Below, in pieces: positions 7,001 to 15,609 of a stretch of 15,609 nucleotides of DNA; position 1 is the stretch's first letter; every line of letters starts with the position of its first letter. Below the pieces are notes generated by a model. That model did not search any database. It was not told the DNA's origin and saw only the letters and a list, made by a program, of their open reading frames with translations. The position numbers and the translations under genes are program-made. The stretch is from CAYRVX01 sp964642165 (GTDB lineage Bacteria; Planctomycetota; Phycisphaerae; SM23-33): assembly GCA_964642165.1 (NCBI GenBank), contig CAZXOC010000175.1, positions 1 through 15,609 of the forward strand, in the 5' to 3' direction.

Positions 7001-8602
7001 CTATCCGCCGCTCTTGGCGGCCTGCGGGGGAAGCTGGGGCACGGGCCGATCCAGGGCCCAGAAGACCGCGTTGGTCAGCAGGCGGACGGTGGGCGGGTCC
7101 TTGCCGGCGAAGTCGTCCGGGTGGCCCAGCGACGTGTAGAAGACGCGCGCCGTGCCGCACGCGTTCGTCCACGCCAGCGGCTCGGGCTCCTTGCCGGAGA
7201 TGGTCCCGATCAGCAGCGGCGTGGTGCCCTTCGCCAGCGGGCTGGTGCGGTAGAGAGAGCCGCTGACGACGAAGCCGGGGCGGATGCCCGACAGGATCGG
7301 GTGGCGCCCGGCCGCCTTGGCGAAGCTGACCGTCGTCTTGGGCCCGTTGCCGTGATGGCCGCTGTAGTGGCCGCCGAGCACGTCCGGGTCGAACGTCCGC
7401 CACTCGGCGTGGCCGTCGGGATGCTTGCCGCGCGTGTCGAAGGCGTGGCTGGCCGTGCGTATGCCCACCACCGGGCGGCCGGCCTTCACGTGCGCCCGGA
7501 CGGCCTGGAGGTCCGCCGCCGGCAGGGCGCGCCGGCGCACGCTCACGAACAGCAGGTCCGCCGCCCCCAGGGCGTCGGCCAGGTGCGGGATCACGTTGCG
7601 GTCTTGCGGGTCGGCGAACAACAGTTCCACGGCCAGGCTGCACTTGTCCGCCAGCACGCGCTCGGCGAAGGCCGGCAGCGTCTCCCACGTGTGGTACTCC
7701 CCCTCGGCGATGGCGAAGACGACCCGCTTGCGCGGATCGCCGGGGAAGCGGAACCGCCCCGCGCGCGTCACGTCGCTGGACAGGACGGTCGGGCAGACGC
7801 GCGTTTCGATGTACTCGACGATCAGCTCCGTGCCGCGGAAGTGGCTGACGAAGGGCGCCTTCCGCGGGTTGTACATCGTGTCGGTCAGGTCGCGAACCAG
7901 CACGACGTCCTTGCCGAAGCGCTTCAGGTTCCGCAGGCCGAACGGCCGCCCGATCACGCACATGTTCGTGTGCACGCCCATCAGCAGGACGTGCTCGATG
8001 CCCCGGGCGGCCAGCAGGTTCCAGACCTCCTCGCCGGAGTCGCTGATCGCGTCGGCGTCGCGGATCTCGATCGCCCCGAGCTGCTGGCTCCAGGCGCGGC
8101 CCTGCTTGCAGGTCGGCTGGCAGTCGCAGCCGCCGTCGGACTGGTCCAGCGGCCAGGCGACCCCGGCCTCGGAGGCCATGCGGCGGCACCACCCGCCGAT
8201 GCCCTTGGGCAGGTCCTTGGCGCGCGGGGCGTCTTGGGCGCGCTTGCGGGCGGGGTGGTTTCGGTAGTGCGTCATCGTCCCGCTGGGCGCGTGGATGATC
8301 AGTGCCCCCTTCGCGCGGGCGGCGGCGAGCAGCTCGTTCATGCGCGGGGCCATCTGCCCGACGCGGCGCGTGGCGCCCTTGCACCAGTGCTTATCCCACA
8401 TGTCGCAGACGATGGCCGCCGTCTTGCGGGCGTCCCAGACGACCTTCTCCCGGCGGATGCGGACCGCCCCGCCGTCGTCGGCAGCGCGGCGGCGCAGCGT
8501 CAGCACCAGCCGGTGCGCCGCGTGGGGCGCGGCCGCCGACCCGCGCGCGGGCACATCGAGGCCACTCACCAGACACGCCGCCAGCAGGACACAGGATCGC
8601 AT
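7001..8602 (-). CDS. Secreted isochorismatase-like hydrolase fused to a ThuA-like domain
   Basis: This 533-residue protein has two domains. Residues 60-270 resemble the isochorismatase (cysteine hydrolase) family: AIVCDMWD holds the expected catalytic Asp67 and HTNMCV the nucleophile Cys215, within the usual core; a Cys-rich stretch (Cys159, 161, 165) lies between them. Residues 290-520 resemble the ThuA/class I glutamine amidotransferase-like fold, with EGEYHTWETLP near 300-310, GGHYSGHHGNG near 410-420 and SLGHPDDF near 491-498. The N-terminus (MRSCVLLAACLVSG) is a short export signal; LAAC could be read as a lipobox at Cys10, but the hydrophobic stretch is short. The ATG at 8602 is fixed by a near-perfect ribosome site, GGAGGTGA at 8608-8615. 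Upstream in-frame ATGs (8641, 8617) lie across a hairpin and would spoil the signal peptide. The substrate is unknown. Confidence 0.85.
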   Translation of the reverse strand: MRSCVLLAACLVSGLDVPARGSAAAPHAAHRLVLTLRRRAADDGGAVRIRREKVVWDARKTAAIVCDMWDKHWCKGATRRVGQMAPRMNELLAAARAKGALIIHAPSGTMTHYRNHPARKRAQDAPRAKDLPKGIGGWCRRMASEAGVAWPLDQSDGGCDCQPTCKQGRAWSQQLGAIEIRDADAISDSGEEVWNLLAARGIEHVLLMGVHTNMCVIGRPFGLRNLKRFGKDVVLVRDLTDTMYNPRKAPFVSHFRGTELIVEYIETRVCPTVLSSDVTRAGRFRFPGDPRKRVVFAIAEGEYHTWETLPAFAERVLADKCSLAVELLFADPQDRNVIPHLADALGAADLLFVSVRRRALPAADLQAVRAHVKAGRPVVGIRTASHAFDTRGKHPDGHAEWRTFDPDVLGGHYSGHHGNGPKTTVSFAKAAGRHPILSGIRPGFVVSGSLYRTSPLAKGTTPLLIGTISGKEPEPLAWTNACGTARVFYTSLGHPDDFAGKDPPTVRLLTNAVFWALDRPVPQLPPQAAKSGG

Positions 8603-8607
8603 CGTCG

Positions 8608-8615
8608 TCACCTCC
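8608..8615 (-). promoter_or_regulatory. Strong Shine-Dalgarno fixing the isochorismatase-ThuA start
   Basis: GGAGGTGA on the minus strand, 5 nt before the ATG at 8602. It is the best ribosome site in the window and decides this start over the ATGs at 8617 and 8641. Confidence 0.85.
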
Positions 8616-8621
8616 ATACGC

Positions 8622-8640
8622 TGCCGCGGCCACCGCGGCA
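8622..8640 (-). other. GC-rich hairpin just upstream of the ribosome site
   Basis: TGCCGCGG (8633-8640 on the minus strand) and CCGCGGCA (8622-8629) form a perfect 8-bp stem around a 3-nt loop, ending 6 nt before the Shine-Dalgarno at 8615. No U-tract follows, so it is not a typical terminator. It could stabilise the mRNA 5' end or affect ribosome access. Confidence 0.45.
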
Positions 8641-8754
8641 CCGCCCTACTTCGCCGATCTCGCCCCCCGCCGCAAGCCCCCGCCCGGGTTTCGACCGAAC
8701 GGGTGAGGTCGGCGTCTGGTGGCGGCGTGACGTTTCCATCACGGCGCGGACTTC

Positions 8755-9357
8755 GCCCGCGCGCCGATCACCAGCATCGTGATGATCTTCGATCTCACCC
8801 GCAACTACGCCCTGGCCATGCCGGTCATGGCGGCGGTGATCATCGCCACGGGCGTCCTGCGCCTCCTCAGCCGCGAGACCATCTACACCGAGAAGCTCAT
8901 GCACCGCGGCATCGACGTGCTGAAGATGGGGCGGGCGAAGCTGGTCGCCGGGGTGCCCGTCGGCGAGGTGATGACCCCCGACTTCCCCACCGTGCCGCGG
9001 ACGATGACGCTGCGGGAGCTGGAGGCGAAGTTCGCCGAGACGGACCACCACGGCTTCCCGGTCCTCGACGAGCAGGGGAAGCTCTACGGGGTGGTCGCCC
9101 TATCCGACCTCCGCGACGCGCGGGACCGCGAACGCCCGGAGACCACGACCGTCGGCGAGATCTGCACGCGCAGCCTGATCACGGCCTACCCGGACGAGAC
9201 GCTCGCGGACGTGCTCAGCCGCACGGGCGAGAGCGACGTCGGGCGGATCCCGGTCGTCGATCCCGCCGACGAGCGGCGGCTGGTGGGCGTGCTGCGGCGC
9301 AAGAGCCTCGTCGACGCCTGGCGCCTGGTGCTGCACCAGGACCGCCACCACATCTGA
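8755..9357 (+). pseudogene. 5'-truncated ClC chloride channel: last membrane segment plus CBS domain pair
   Basis: The frame from the GTG at 8779 gives 192 residues. The first 30 or so (VMIFDLTRNY through the hydrophobic stretch to LSRETIYTEKLMHRGID) match the last membrane segment and linker of bacterial ClC channels, followed by two CBS domains at about 62-115 and 124-185. In-frame homology starts before the GTG: codons from 8755 read ARAPITSI, the usual ClC wording just before this segment. An in-frame TGA at 8728-8730 then closes the frame. The channel body (several hundred residues) is absent, because the neighbouring minus-strand gene starts 150 bp away. No ribosome site precedes the GTG. 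I read it as a remnant. The CBS pair is intact with normal codon use, so a membrane-anchored CBS protein cannot be excluded. Confidence 0.75.
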
Positions 9358-9418
9358 GCGGGCGCACGGCCGGCGCTCCGGCGGTCGCGCGGATGGTGCC
9401 GATGCCGTCGCGGGCGCC

Positions 9419-9721
9419 TCAGCCCTTCTGCATCAGCTCCACGGGCGCGCCGTCGTGCATGATAAACGCGACCGTCAGGCCTTCCATCGGGCTGAAGGGC
9501 TCGAGGAGCGCCTCCTGGCCTTCCATCTCCTTGGCCAGGTCGTCGACCAGGAAGGCCACGTGCGGCGTGGTCTGGAGCTGCTCGGGCATGGGCGAATCCG
9601 CCTCGAAGCGCAGGAATTCCATCTGGTAGGGGCAGGCCTCGGCGTCGGTGATGTGCACCTTGCCGGCCTCGAGGTACGTCTCGCCGTCTCGCTGCTGCGT
9701 GGTGGGAATGCCGATGTGGTG
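9419..9721 (-). CDS. VOC (glyoxalase/bleomycin-resistance fold) protein, 5' end lost in the assembly gap
   Basis: One hundred residues plus stop are visible. The fragment begins HHIGIPT, which is the usual first beta-strand of VOC proteins, so only a few residues and the start codon should be missing. Likely metal ligands are the early His, the His in TPHVAFLVDD, and the Glu in PVELMQ near the end; this pattern fits a metal-binding VOC enzyme, but the substrate cannot be told. It lies downstream of the GH2 gene on the same strand. It is a separate protein, although a reading frame drawn through the Ns would merge the two. It converges with the ClC remnant, 61 bp away; a short GC stem-loop (9369-9382) lies between them. 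Confidence 0.75.
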   Translation of the reverse strand, partial: HHIGIPTTQQRDGETYLEAGKVHITDAEACPYQMEFLRFEADSPMPEQLQTTPHVAFLVDDLAKEMEGQEALLEPFSPMEGLTVAFIMHDGAPVELMQKG

Positions 9722-9821
9722 NNNNNNNNNNNNNNNNNNNNNNNNNNNNNNNNNNNNNNNNNNNNNNNNNNNNNNNNNNNNNNNNNNNNNNNNNNNNNNN
9801 NNNNNNNNNNNNNNNNNNNNN
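9722..9821. other. Assembly gap of 100 Ns
   Basis: Exactly 100 Ns, the conventional length for a scaffold gap of unknown size. It hides the 3' end of the GH2 gene, the start of the VOC gene, and possibly further sequence between them. Confidence 0.98.
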
Positions 9822-12800
9822 GCGACGATCTCGCCCGTCGTGACGGCCAGCAAGGCCGGCACGGCGCGGGGGCCGTCCTTGCCCAGCACGAAGTCGATTC
9901 GCTCGATGCGCACCTCCGGGCGCGGGTTGGCCACCTGCATGCTGTAGAGCACGGCCCGCATCTCCTTCTGCTCCTGCCGGCCCACGCGGACCTGGATCGC
10001 CTGCGACCATGCCAGCCGCGCCCCGCTCAGCGGCTTAGGGCTCTCCTGGAGCCAGTGGCCGACGTGCCGCTCGAGGACGACGGGGACCTCGCGCGTCTTG
10101 CCGTCGGCGTAGTGCAGGACGTACTTCGCCACCTCCGGAAGCTGGAACGGGTTCCTTCGGGCGGTCATGCGGTCGCGCTCTCGCTCGGTGATCGGTCGCG
10201 TAATGTTCGCGGTATGAAGGAAGTAGAGCACGTCGGCCTGTCGCCCCACCGGGATGGCGACCTTGCCGGGCAGCGTGCGGGCCATCGTCACGCGGCTGCG
10301 CGGCTCGCCGAGCATGACCACGTCGGGCGTGGGGGCCGTCGCGTAGTCCACCACGTGGTATTCCACGTCGGCCAGCACCTGGCGCCCGCGCGGCAGGTGC
10401 CGGAGGTCCTCGTCCTTGCGCCCGAACCAGCCCGCCTTGCCGCTGCGGTCGTCCAGGTAACCCGTGCCGTGCTCCTGGAGGTTGATCGGGCGGAAGCGGA
10501 CGTTCACGCCGGGCACGGCGACGGCCGCCGCCGACCGAAAGCCCACGCCCATGTTCTGGAGCAGCACGCCCAGAATGCGCACCTTCACGCCGTCGTTGCT
10601 CTTGCGCGGCTCGTCGGGGAGGAACTTGAGCTGGTTCAGCAGCACGCCGCCGGCGCCGCGCGGAAAGGCCACCAGCCCGCCGACGCTGTCGAGGAACACG
10701 CCCCCCTTCGGCGCCGCCGGCCGAAGGAACTGGACGTTGTCGATCCCCACCAGTCGCTGGCCCGGCTTAGGCGTGGGGTTCTCGCGCCACGTGCGGATCC
10801 GGAGTGTGATCGTCTTGAGCACCTTCCGCGGCCGGGGCAGCTTGACGACCGTCATGTCGTCGGAATCGGGCAGGACGAGCCGGACGGGGCGCTTCTCGTC
10901 GCCGTCGAGGATCACGTCCAGGTCCTTGATGGTCCAGTAGGACGTGTTGTTCCAGATCCGGATCGTGTCGAGCACGTCGCCGCGGCGCAGGCGGAAGACG
11001 AGCGGCTGGGGGCCCTCCTCGGGGATCCAGATCTGCTGGATGTACCGCCAGAAATCGCTGCGCAGCATCCCGTTGACGAAGTTGAACGGGTCGTGGTCGT
11101 CGCCGGTGGGCTTGTACTCGTAGGGGTCTTCCGGCGCTCCCGGCGGGCGGGTGAACGGGGCGAAGTCCCGCCCGTCGATGACGTGGCTGAACGTGTGGCC
11201 GCTGACCCAGTAGCGCCCGTGCAGCAGCGGCCGGGGCGAGTACAGCGCCACGTCGCGGTTGCCCAGCGTCGCCGCCAGCGGGTGGTGCGGGCTTTCCAGC
11301 GTGACGCGCTCGATGCGGAACGGGCGCAGCATGTGGCTCGCGCCCACCAGCGCGTTGAGCTCGTCGATGCCCGCCGGGGCGACGCCGCAGAGCACGATCC
11401 ATCCGCCGGCGTCCTGGAACGCCTCGGCGTCGGCCTTGGCGGCCAGCAGGGCCTTCAGGTTCTTCTCCCCTGCGTGGACGACCGCCACCCTGTACTTCGC
11501 CCGGTCCAGCGCCCCGGCCACCGACGCCACCCGCGCCGTCCGCACGCCCGAGGCCCGCACCTTGTCCACCAGCAGCGCGCCGTCCGGCGCAACGACGGCC
11601 GCCACGCCGGATGCCGGGCGGTACTCGGCGTAGACACTCAGGAAGTTCCGCAGCAGGACGTCCGCGGCCGGGTCGATGCCGAGGCTGGCCCCCACGCGAA
11701 GCTGGCACAGGAGGATCACGCCCTGCCCGCAGGGCACCTCGATGAGCGGGCTCAGATCGAGCGACCCGCCGCATTCGGCGAGGCTCCGCCCGCCCCGGGT
11801 GGGCTTGTAGTAGGCGTTCGTGTACGTCGGGTGGTCGCCGGCCCAGTCGATCAGGTCGTCCCGGCCCAGGTCGCGGAAGATCGCCGTGCCGAGGGCCTGG
11901 GGGTGGGCGTAGCCGCCGAAGCGCGTGGACGGGCGGATCGGCGCCGGCAGGGCCGCTCCCGAAAGCGGGTGCTCCTGCTCCAGGCAGATGACCCGCCCGC
12001 CGGCGACCGCGAAGCCCAGCAGCGCCGGGCCGAACGCTTCTTCCGGCGTCAGCGAGCCCGGCCCGATCAGCAGGACGCCCCGCTTGCCCTTGACGTCCCT
12101 GAGGCTGTCGACCCTCGCGAACGTCGTCCCGCGCTTGCGGAGGAAGGCCGCCAGGGCACCCTTGCGATCGAGCACGTGGACCGCCGCGGTAGCCTTCAGC
12201 GCCCGGCCCGTCGGCAGGACCGCGATGGGGCGCTCGTCCACGTACGCCTCGGCGCCGTCCTGCCGGGCCCGCAGGATCAGCTTGCCGTCGAGCCGCTTGT
12301 CGGTCCGCGGCGCGGCGATGACGATCGTCTGTTCCTCGCCGAAGCCCGGCTCGATCCGCAGCGCCTGCTTGCTCGACGCGACCGTCCTGCCGCCGATCTC
12401 GCAGGCCCATTCGAACGTCACCGGCTCGCGACGGAGCGTGTCGTTCATCACCTTGACGAGCAGGGGATTCTCCCGGCCGGCGAAGAGGCGGTGCGTCTGC
12501 TTGCGCGGGATCACGCACAGGGCGCTGAACATCTTCTGCGAGTCGTCGAACTGCCAGAGGTTGTCCCACGGGAAGAAGCCGGCCACCCCCGCCCACCGGT
12601 AGCCGCCGTAGACGGCGCGGAGGAACTTCGCCTTGCCCTTCCGCGCGTCGTGGGTGCCTCGATAGACCTCGTCGCCCGCGGCGCAGGCCCCCAGCCGCAG
12701 CTCGTTGGCGAAGAGGCTCTCGCCGACCACCCACGGCTTGTCGCGCCGCCACGGCCAGCGCTGGATCTTCGTGGCGTAGTGCTTCAACGTGTAGGCGTTG

Positions 12801-14983
12801 TCGGGATAGTAGTCCAGCGCCGTGTGCGGGTAATGCGGGCAGTTGATCTCCAGGCGGCCGCTCAAGTCCCCTCCCCCGCCGACGGTATACGGCCGCGTGG
12901 GATCGTGCTTGCGCCCGGCCTCGACCACGCCGTTCATCAGCTCCTCGACCTTGTCGAGGTAGGCCCCGTAGATGTTCATCCCGTTGATGTAGACCAGCTC
13001 GTTCTCGACCTGGTAGAAGATGACGGACGGGTGGTTGCGGTAGGCCCGCGCCACCTGGGCCATGTGCTCGCGGAAGTTCTCCCAGACCGGCTCGTTGGGA
13101 CGGAGCAGCGGCTTGCCGTCCTTGTCCTTCTCCCGGGTGCGCAGGCCCAGGTTGTAGCTGATGAACATGCCGTCGATCATCGTGCACAGGCGCCCGGGGA
13201 TGCCGCTGCGGTCGTAGAACTCCAGGCGCTGCTCGCGGCTCTTGAGCACGGGGGTGATTCGCCGGCCGTGGCTGAAGCGCATGAAGCGGCTGCCGTCGCG
13301 GCGCCAGCAGTCGGCCCACTCCTCGCCGCCGGCGATGCGCCGCTTGTGGACGTCGACCCAGTTCCAGACGTTGCGCCGCACGCCGTTGATGTAGATGCCC
13401 GTGCCCCGGACGGTCACCTCGCGGAAGCCGAAGAGCTCCTCGTGCACGTCGACGACCTTGCCGGCCTCGGAGATCGTCGTCCGCAGGCGGTAGAGGTCCG
13501 GGTCGGGCACGGGCCACCAGAGCTTCGCCTCGGCCCATTCACCGGCGACGGTCACGGTTCTCGCTTTCCCCGCCGGCACGCTCAGCTCGACCGGCCCGAA
13601 CGACTTGTCGACCTTGCCGTCGCGGTCGCAGACCGCCTCGCAGCGCACGGACAGCCTGCGCTGCGTCCTGCCCGCGTTGCGGACGGTGACCTCGGCCTCC
13701 AGGCGCTTCTTCTCGACGGACGGCTTGACGAAGACGTCCTCAGTGTAGGCCCTGCCGACGGAGACGAGCGTGACGGGGTTGACGATGCCGTAGACGTACC
13801 CGTCGCCGTCGCCCTTCGTGGACGGGTAGATCGGCGCGACCCAGCGGGTCCACTTCTTGCGGTCCAGCGGGCGGTTCCAGAGGCTCTTCAGCGTGGCGCC
13901 CTTGCCCATCGACTTGGCGTCGAGGGCGTAGTACGTGCCCTTGACGGCCACGGCGATTTCGTTGGTCCGCCCCGGGCGGATGAAGGAGCTGACGTCCAGG
14001 TCCCAGGGCACCCACACGCCGCGGTGCGTGCCGGCGAGGCGGCCGTTGACGAAGACGCTCACGATCCAGTGCGTGCCGGAGAAGTGCAGCGTGAAGCCGC
14101 GCCCCTCGTGCGACGCGGGAACGTCCACCCGCGTCCGGTAGATCAGCCGCTGACCGAAGACCAGCGGCGGGCATGTCCACGGGTTGCCGGGCACGTCGAA
14201 GGCCATCCAGCGCAGCTCGTGCCGGGCGGGGTCCGGCAGCGTGCGGAGGGGCACGTACGTGTCGACGTCGGGGTCCCGGTCGTCGTGCCGCGCGACCTGC
14301 CAGGGCCCGCTGAGGGCCACCTCGACGCGGGCGGCACCCTTCGCCGGCGGGAGCCGGTAGACCTGCCGGGCAGCCCGGCGGTCGGCTTGGCCGTCGTAGG
14401 TCTGGCCCGGCTTGAGCGGCCCGTCGGGCGTGAAGCGCCCCTGCACGAACGCGAAGCAGTCGAGGGCGATGAGCATGCGCGCGCCCTCGCCGGCGGCCCG
14501 GGGGTAGCGCAGCTCCAGCGTCGTGGCACCGGCGGGCAGCTCGACGCGCCCGAGGCGCGTCCACGAGACCTCGCAGAAAAAGCCCAGCTCCATCAGGTTG
14601 ATCGTGGGCATGTCGCGGGGGGCCTTCGTCCACGGCGCGCCGCCGACTCGCCACTCGAAGTCCGCCCGCGCGCGGTACCAGCCGAGGCGCCCCCACAGGT
14701 CGTACGTGCCCGCCTGGGCAGCCGCGACCTTGTACTTCAGGCGCACCCCGTCGGCGGGAACGAGCTTGGTCAGCTCATCGCCGCTGATGCCCTTCAGGAG
14801 CCACTTCCCGCCGGACAGCAGGGCTTCCTTGCCCATCGTGCTGGTCTCGAAGTGCTTGAAGTTGCACTCGGCGGGCGTTTCGGCCTCGATCCAGATAGCG
14901 CGGGCCTCGGCCGCACCGGCCGGCGTTGCGGCCAGCGCCGCGAGAGCCAGCGGCAGCGCGATTCGCGCGGCGGTCATCCTCAT
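9822..14983 (-). CDS. Giant secreted GH2-family glycoside hydrolase, 3' end lost in the gap
   Basis: At least 1,720 residues are visible and no stop is reached before the gap. Signal peptide at 1-24 (hydrophobic core ALPLALAAL, cleavage near AGAAEA). Then a beta-sandwich resembling a carbohydrate-binding module (about 28-180), a GH2 sugar-binding jelly roll (220-350), an Ig-like domain (415-520) and a TIM barrel (about 525-830). The barrel shows NHPSVIFYQVENEL with the likely acid/base Glu662, and KPWVVGES with the likely nucleophile Glu755. Residues 930-1245 contain Rossmann-like segments (GGRVICLEQEH, GGWIVLCG) reminiscent of the ThuA/amidotransferase-like domain of some beta-galactosidases. 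Residues about 1325-1420 resemble a discoidin-like module, and 1490-1680 form another beta-rich module. The ATG at 14983 has AAGGAG at 14991-14996, 7 nt upstream; an earlier ATG at 15055 would bury the signal peptide. It follows the isomerase gene by 96 bp. It probably attacks a galactoside or similar glycan; the linkage is unknown. Confidence 0.85.
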
Positions 14984-14990
14984 GGCTCCA

Positions 14991-14996
14991 CTCCTT
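14991..14996 (-). promoter_or_regulatory. Shine-Dalgarno fixing the GH2 start
   Basis: AAGGAG on the minus strand with a 7-nt spacer to the ATG at 14983. It supports this start over the ATGs at 14977 and 15055, and it places the signal peptide at the very N-terminus. Confidence 0.7.
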
Positions 14997-15079
14997 CGGT
15001 CACGACGCACTCGAAACGGTACCCGGCCGCTCGCCCCCGTCCCGTGGGGGTTCATTCGAAAGAGGGCCCTTCGCCGCGG

Positions 15080-15609
15080 TCAGACCACCACCGGCTCGAT
15101 GCCGACCATCCGGCAGAAGGCCACGAGATGCCGGCTGTGGTCGCCGTAGAAGAACACCTGGTGGAAGCCGGGCCAGGCCAGCACGTCCTTGGCGTTGTCG
15201 AACTTCACCATCACGGACACGACGCACCCCCCCGCCGGGGGCACGTCGACGTTCTCGAGCACCTCGCCGACGCCGATGAGCATCTTGGTGGGCGTCTCGC
15301 CGCGCCCGGGCAGCACGTCCACCGACGTGACGCGCTGGCCGACGCGCCAGATCGTCCGCGGCACGGCGTCGCGCATGCCGTGGTGATGGACCAGGTCGAA
15401 CGGCTCGGGCGGCTGGGAGAAGCCCTTCAGGCGCGTCGCGCAGGTGCAGTGCGCGCCGATGATCGCCTGGCGGGCCGTCTCGGCGACGGGATCCTGCTGG
15501 AAGCCGGGGCGGTCGAAGAGGTACTGCACGATCGTGTGGGAGGCGACGGCGCCAAGGTCGGCCTCGCAGGCGGCGGGGATGCCCTCGTCGTTCATCCGCG
15601 ACCAGGCGA
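15080..15609 (-). CDS. L-fucose/L-arabinose isomerase-like protein, C-terminal part; 5' end beyond the window
   Basis: The frame runs open to the right edge, so the start is outside; about 175 residues are visible. The wording SRMNDEGIPAACEAD, then GAHCTC and FDLVHHHGMRD, is typical of the C-terminal region of L-fucose isomerase-like sugar isomerases, where acidic residues and a His bind the catalytic metal. The ATG at 15593-15595 is internal, because the preceding codons (AWSR) continue the family pattern. The protein ends with VGIEPVVV and TGA at 15080-15082. It is cytoplasmic by expectation. It lies 96 bp upstream of the secreted glycosidase on the same strand, which suggests a shared sugar utilisation operon: the glycosidase releases a sugar and the isomerase feeds it into metabolism. 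The exact sugar is not resolvable, and some members of this family in PVC bacteria are uncharacterised. Confidence 0.75.
   Translation of the reverse strand, partial: AWSRMNDEGIPAACEADLGAVASHTIVQYLFDRPGFQQDPVAETARQAIIGAHCTCATRLKGFSQPPEPFDLVHHHGMRDAVPRTIWRVGQRVTSVDVLPGRGETPTKMLIGVGEVLENVDVPPAGGCVVSVMVKFDNAKDVLAWPGFHQVFFYGDHSRHLVAFCRMVGIEPVVV

Noticed and set aside
9369..9382. GCCGG-CGCT-CCGGC stem between the convergent ClC remnant and VOC gene
   Set aside because: The position would suit a bidirectional terminator, but the stem is 5 bp with no T-run on either side; chance is likely in this GC-rich sequence.
10767..13538. Long alternative-frame open frame inside the GH2 gene on the same strand
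   Set aside because: Composition is Arg-, Gly- and Pro-rich with no motif, while the GH2 frame shows catalytic and structural motifs throughout.
15034..15050. CCCCC-N7-GGGGG stem between the isomerase and GH2 genes
   Set aside because: No U-tract follows in the direction of transcription and the stem is only 5 bp, so I do not call a terminator.
1..15609. tRNA, rRNA, CRISPR array, transposase or integrase
   Set aside because: I read through both strands and saw no cloverleaf, rRNA-like stretch, regularly spaced repeat array, or mobile-element protein.

Overview
The window is GC-rich bacterial DNA with strong G/C bias at third codon positions. It is a scaffold of two contigs joined by a run of 100 Ns (9722-9821). 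Gene content suggests a heterotrophic member of the PVC group, most likely Planctomycetota: a very large secreted GH2-type glycosidase, a sugar isomerase, and a secreted isochorismatase-ThuA fusion, all in high-GC DNA. This placement is inference from gene style; no marker gene is present.

Layout. 1-362 has no gene but holds a cluster of palindromic, operator-like repeats. 363-6865 (minus strand) is a DNA-repair block. In transcription order it holds mrfB (DEDDh exonuclease), a small uncatalogued reading frame of 57 codons, a long MrfA-like helicase with an extra C-terminal tail, and a second MrfA-type helicase 9 nt downstream. Two sigma-70-like promoters can be read by eye, one before mrfB and one before the helicase pair. 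The second overlaps a GTTC-N7-GTTC direct repeat. 7001-8602 (minus) encodes an exported isochorismatase-like plus ThuA-like protein with a very clear ribosome binding site. 8755-9357 (plus) is the C-terminal remnant of a ClC chloride channel (last membrane segment and CBS pair); the channel body is missing. 9419-15609 (minus) is a carbohydrate block: the C-terminal part of a sugar isomerase running off the right edge, a giant secreted GH2-family protein whose 3' end is lost in the gap, and a VOC (glyoxalase-fold) gene whose first codons are lost in the same gap.

How the genes work together. In Bacillus subtilis, the MrfA helicase and MrfB exonuclease act together in a UvrA-independent excision pathway for mitomycin C adducts. 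Here the pair is expanded to two distinct MrfA-type helicases plus one MrfB, which is the most interesting system in the window. The isomerase, glycosidase and VOC genes look like a polysaccharide or sugar utilisation set; the substrate cannot be named from sequence alone. A single reading frame appears to span the N-run (9419-15055), but it is an artefact: it joins two unrelated proteins across the gap.
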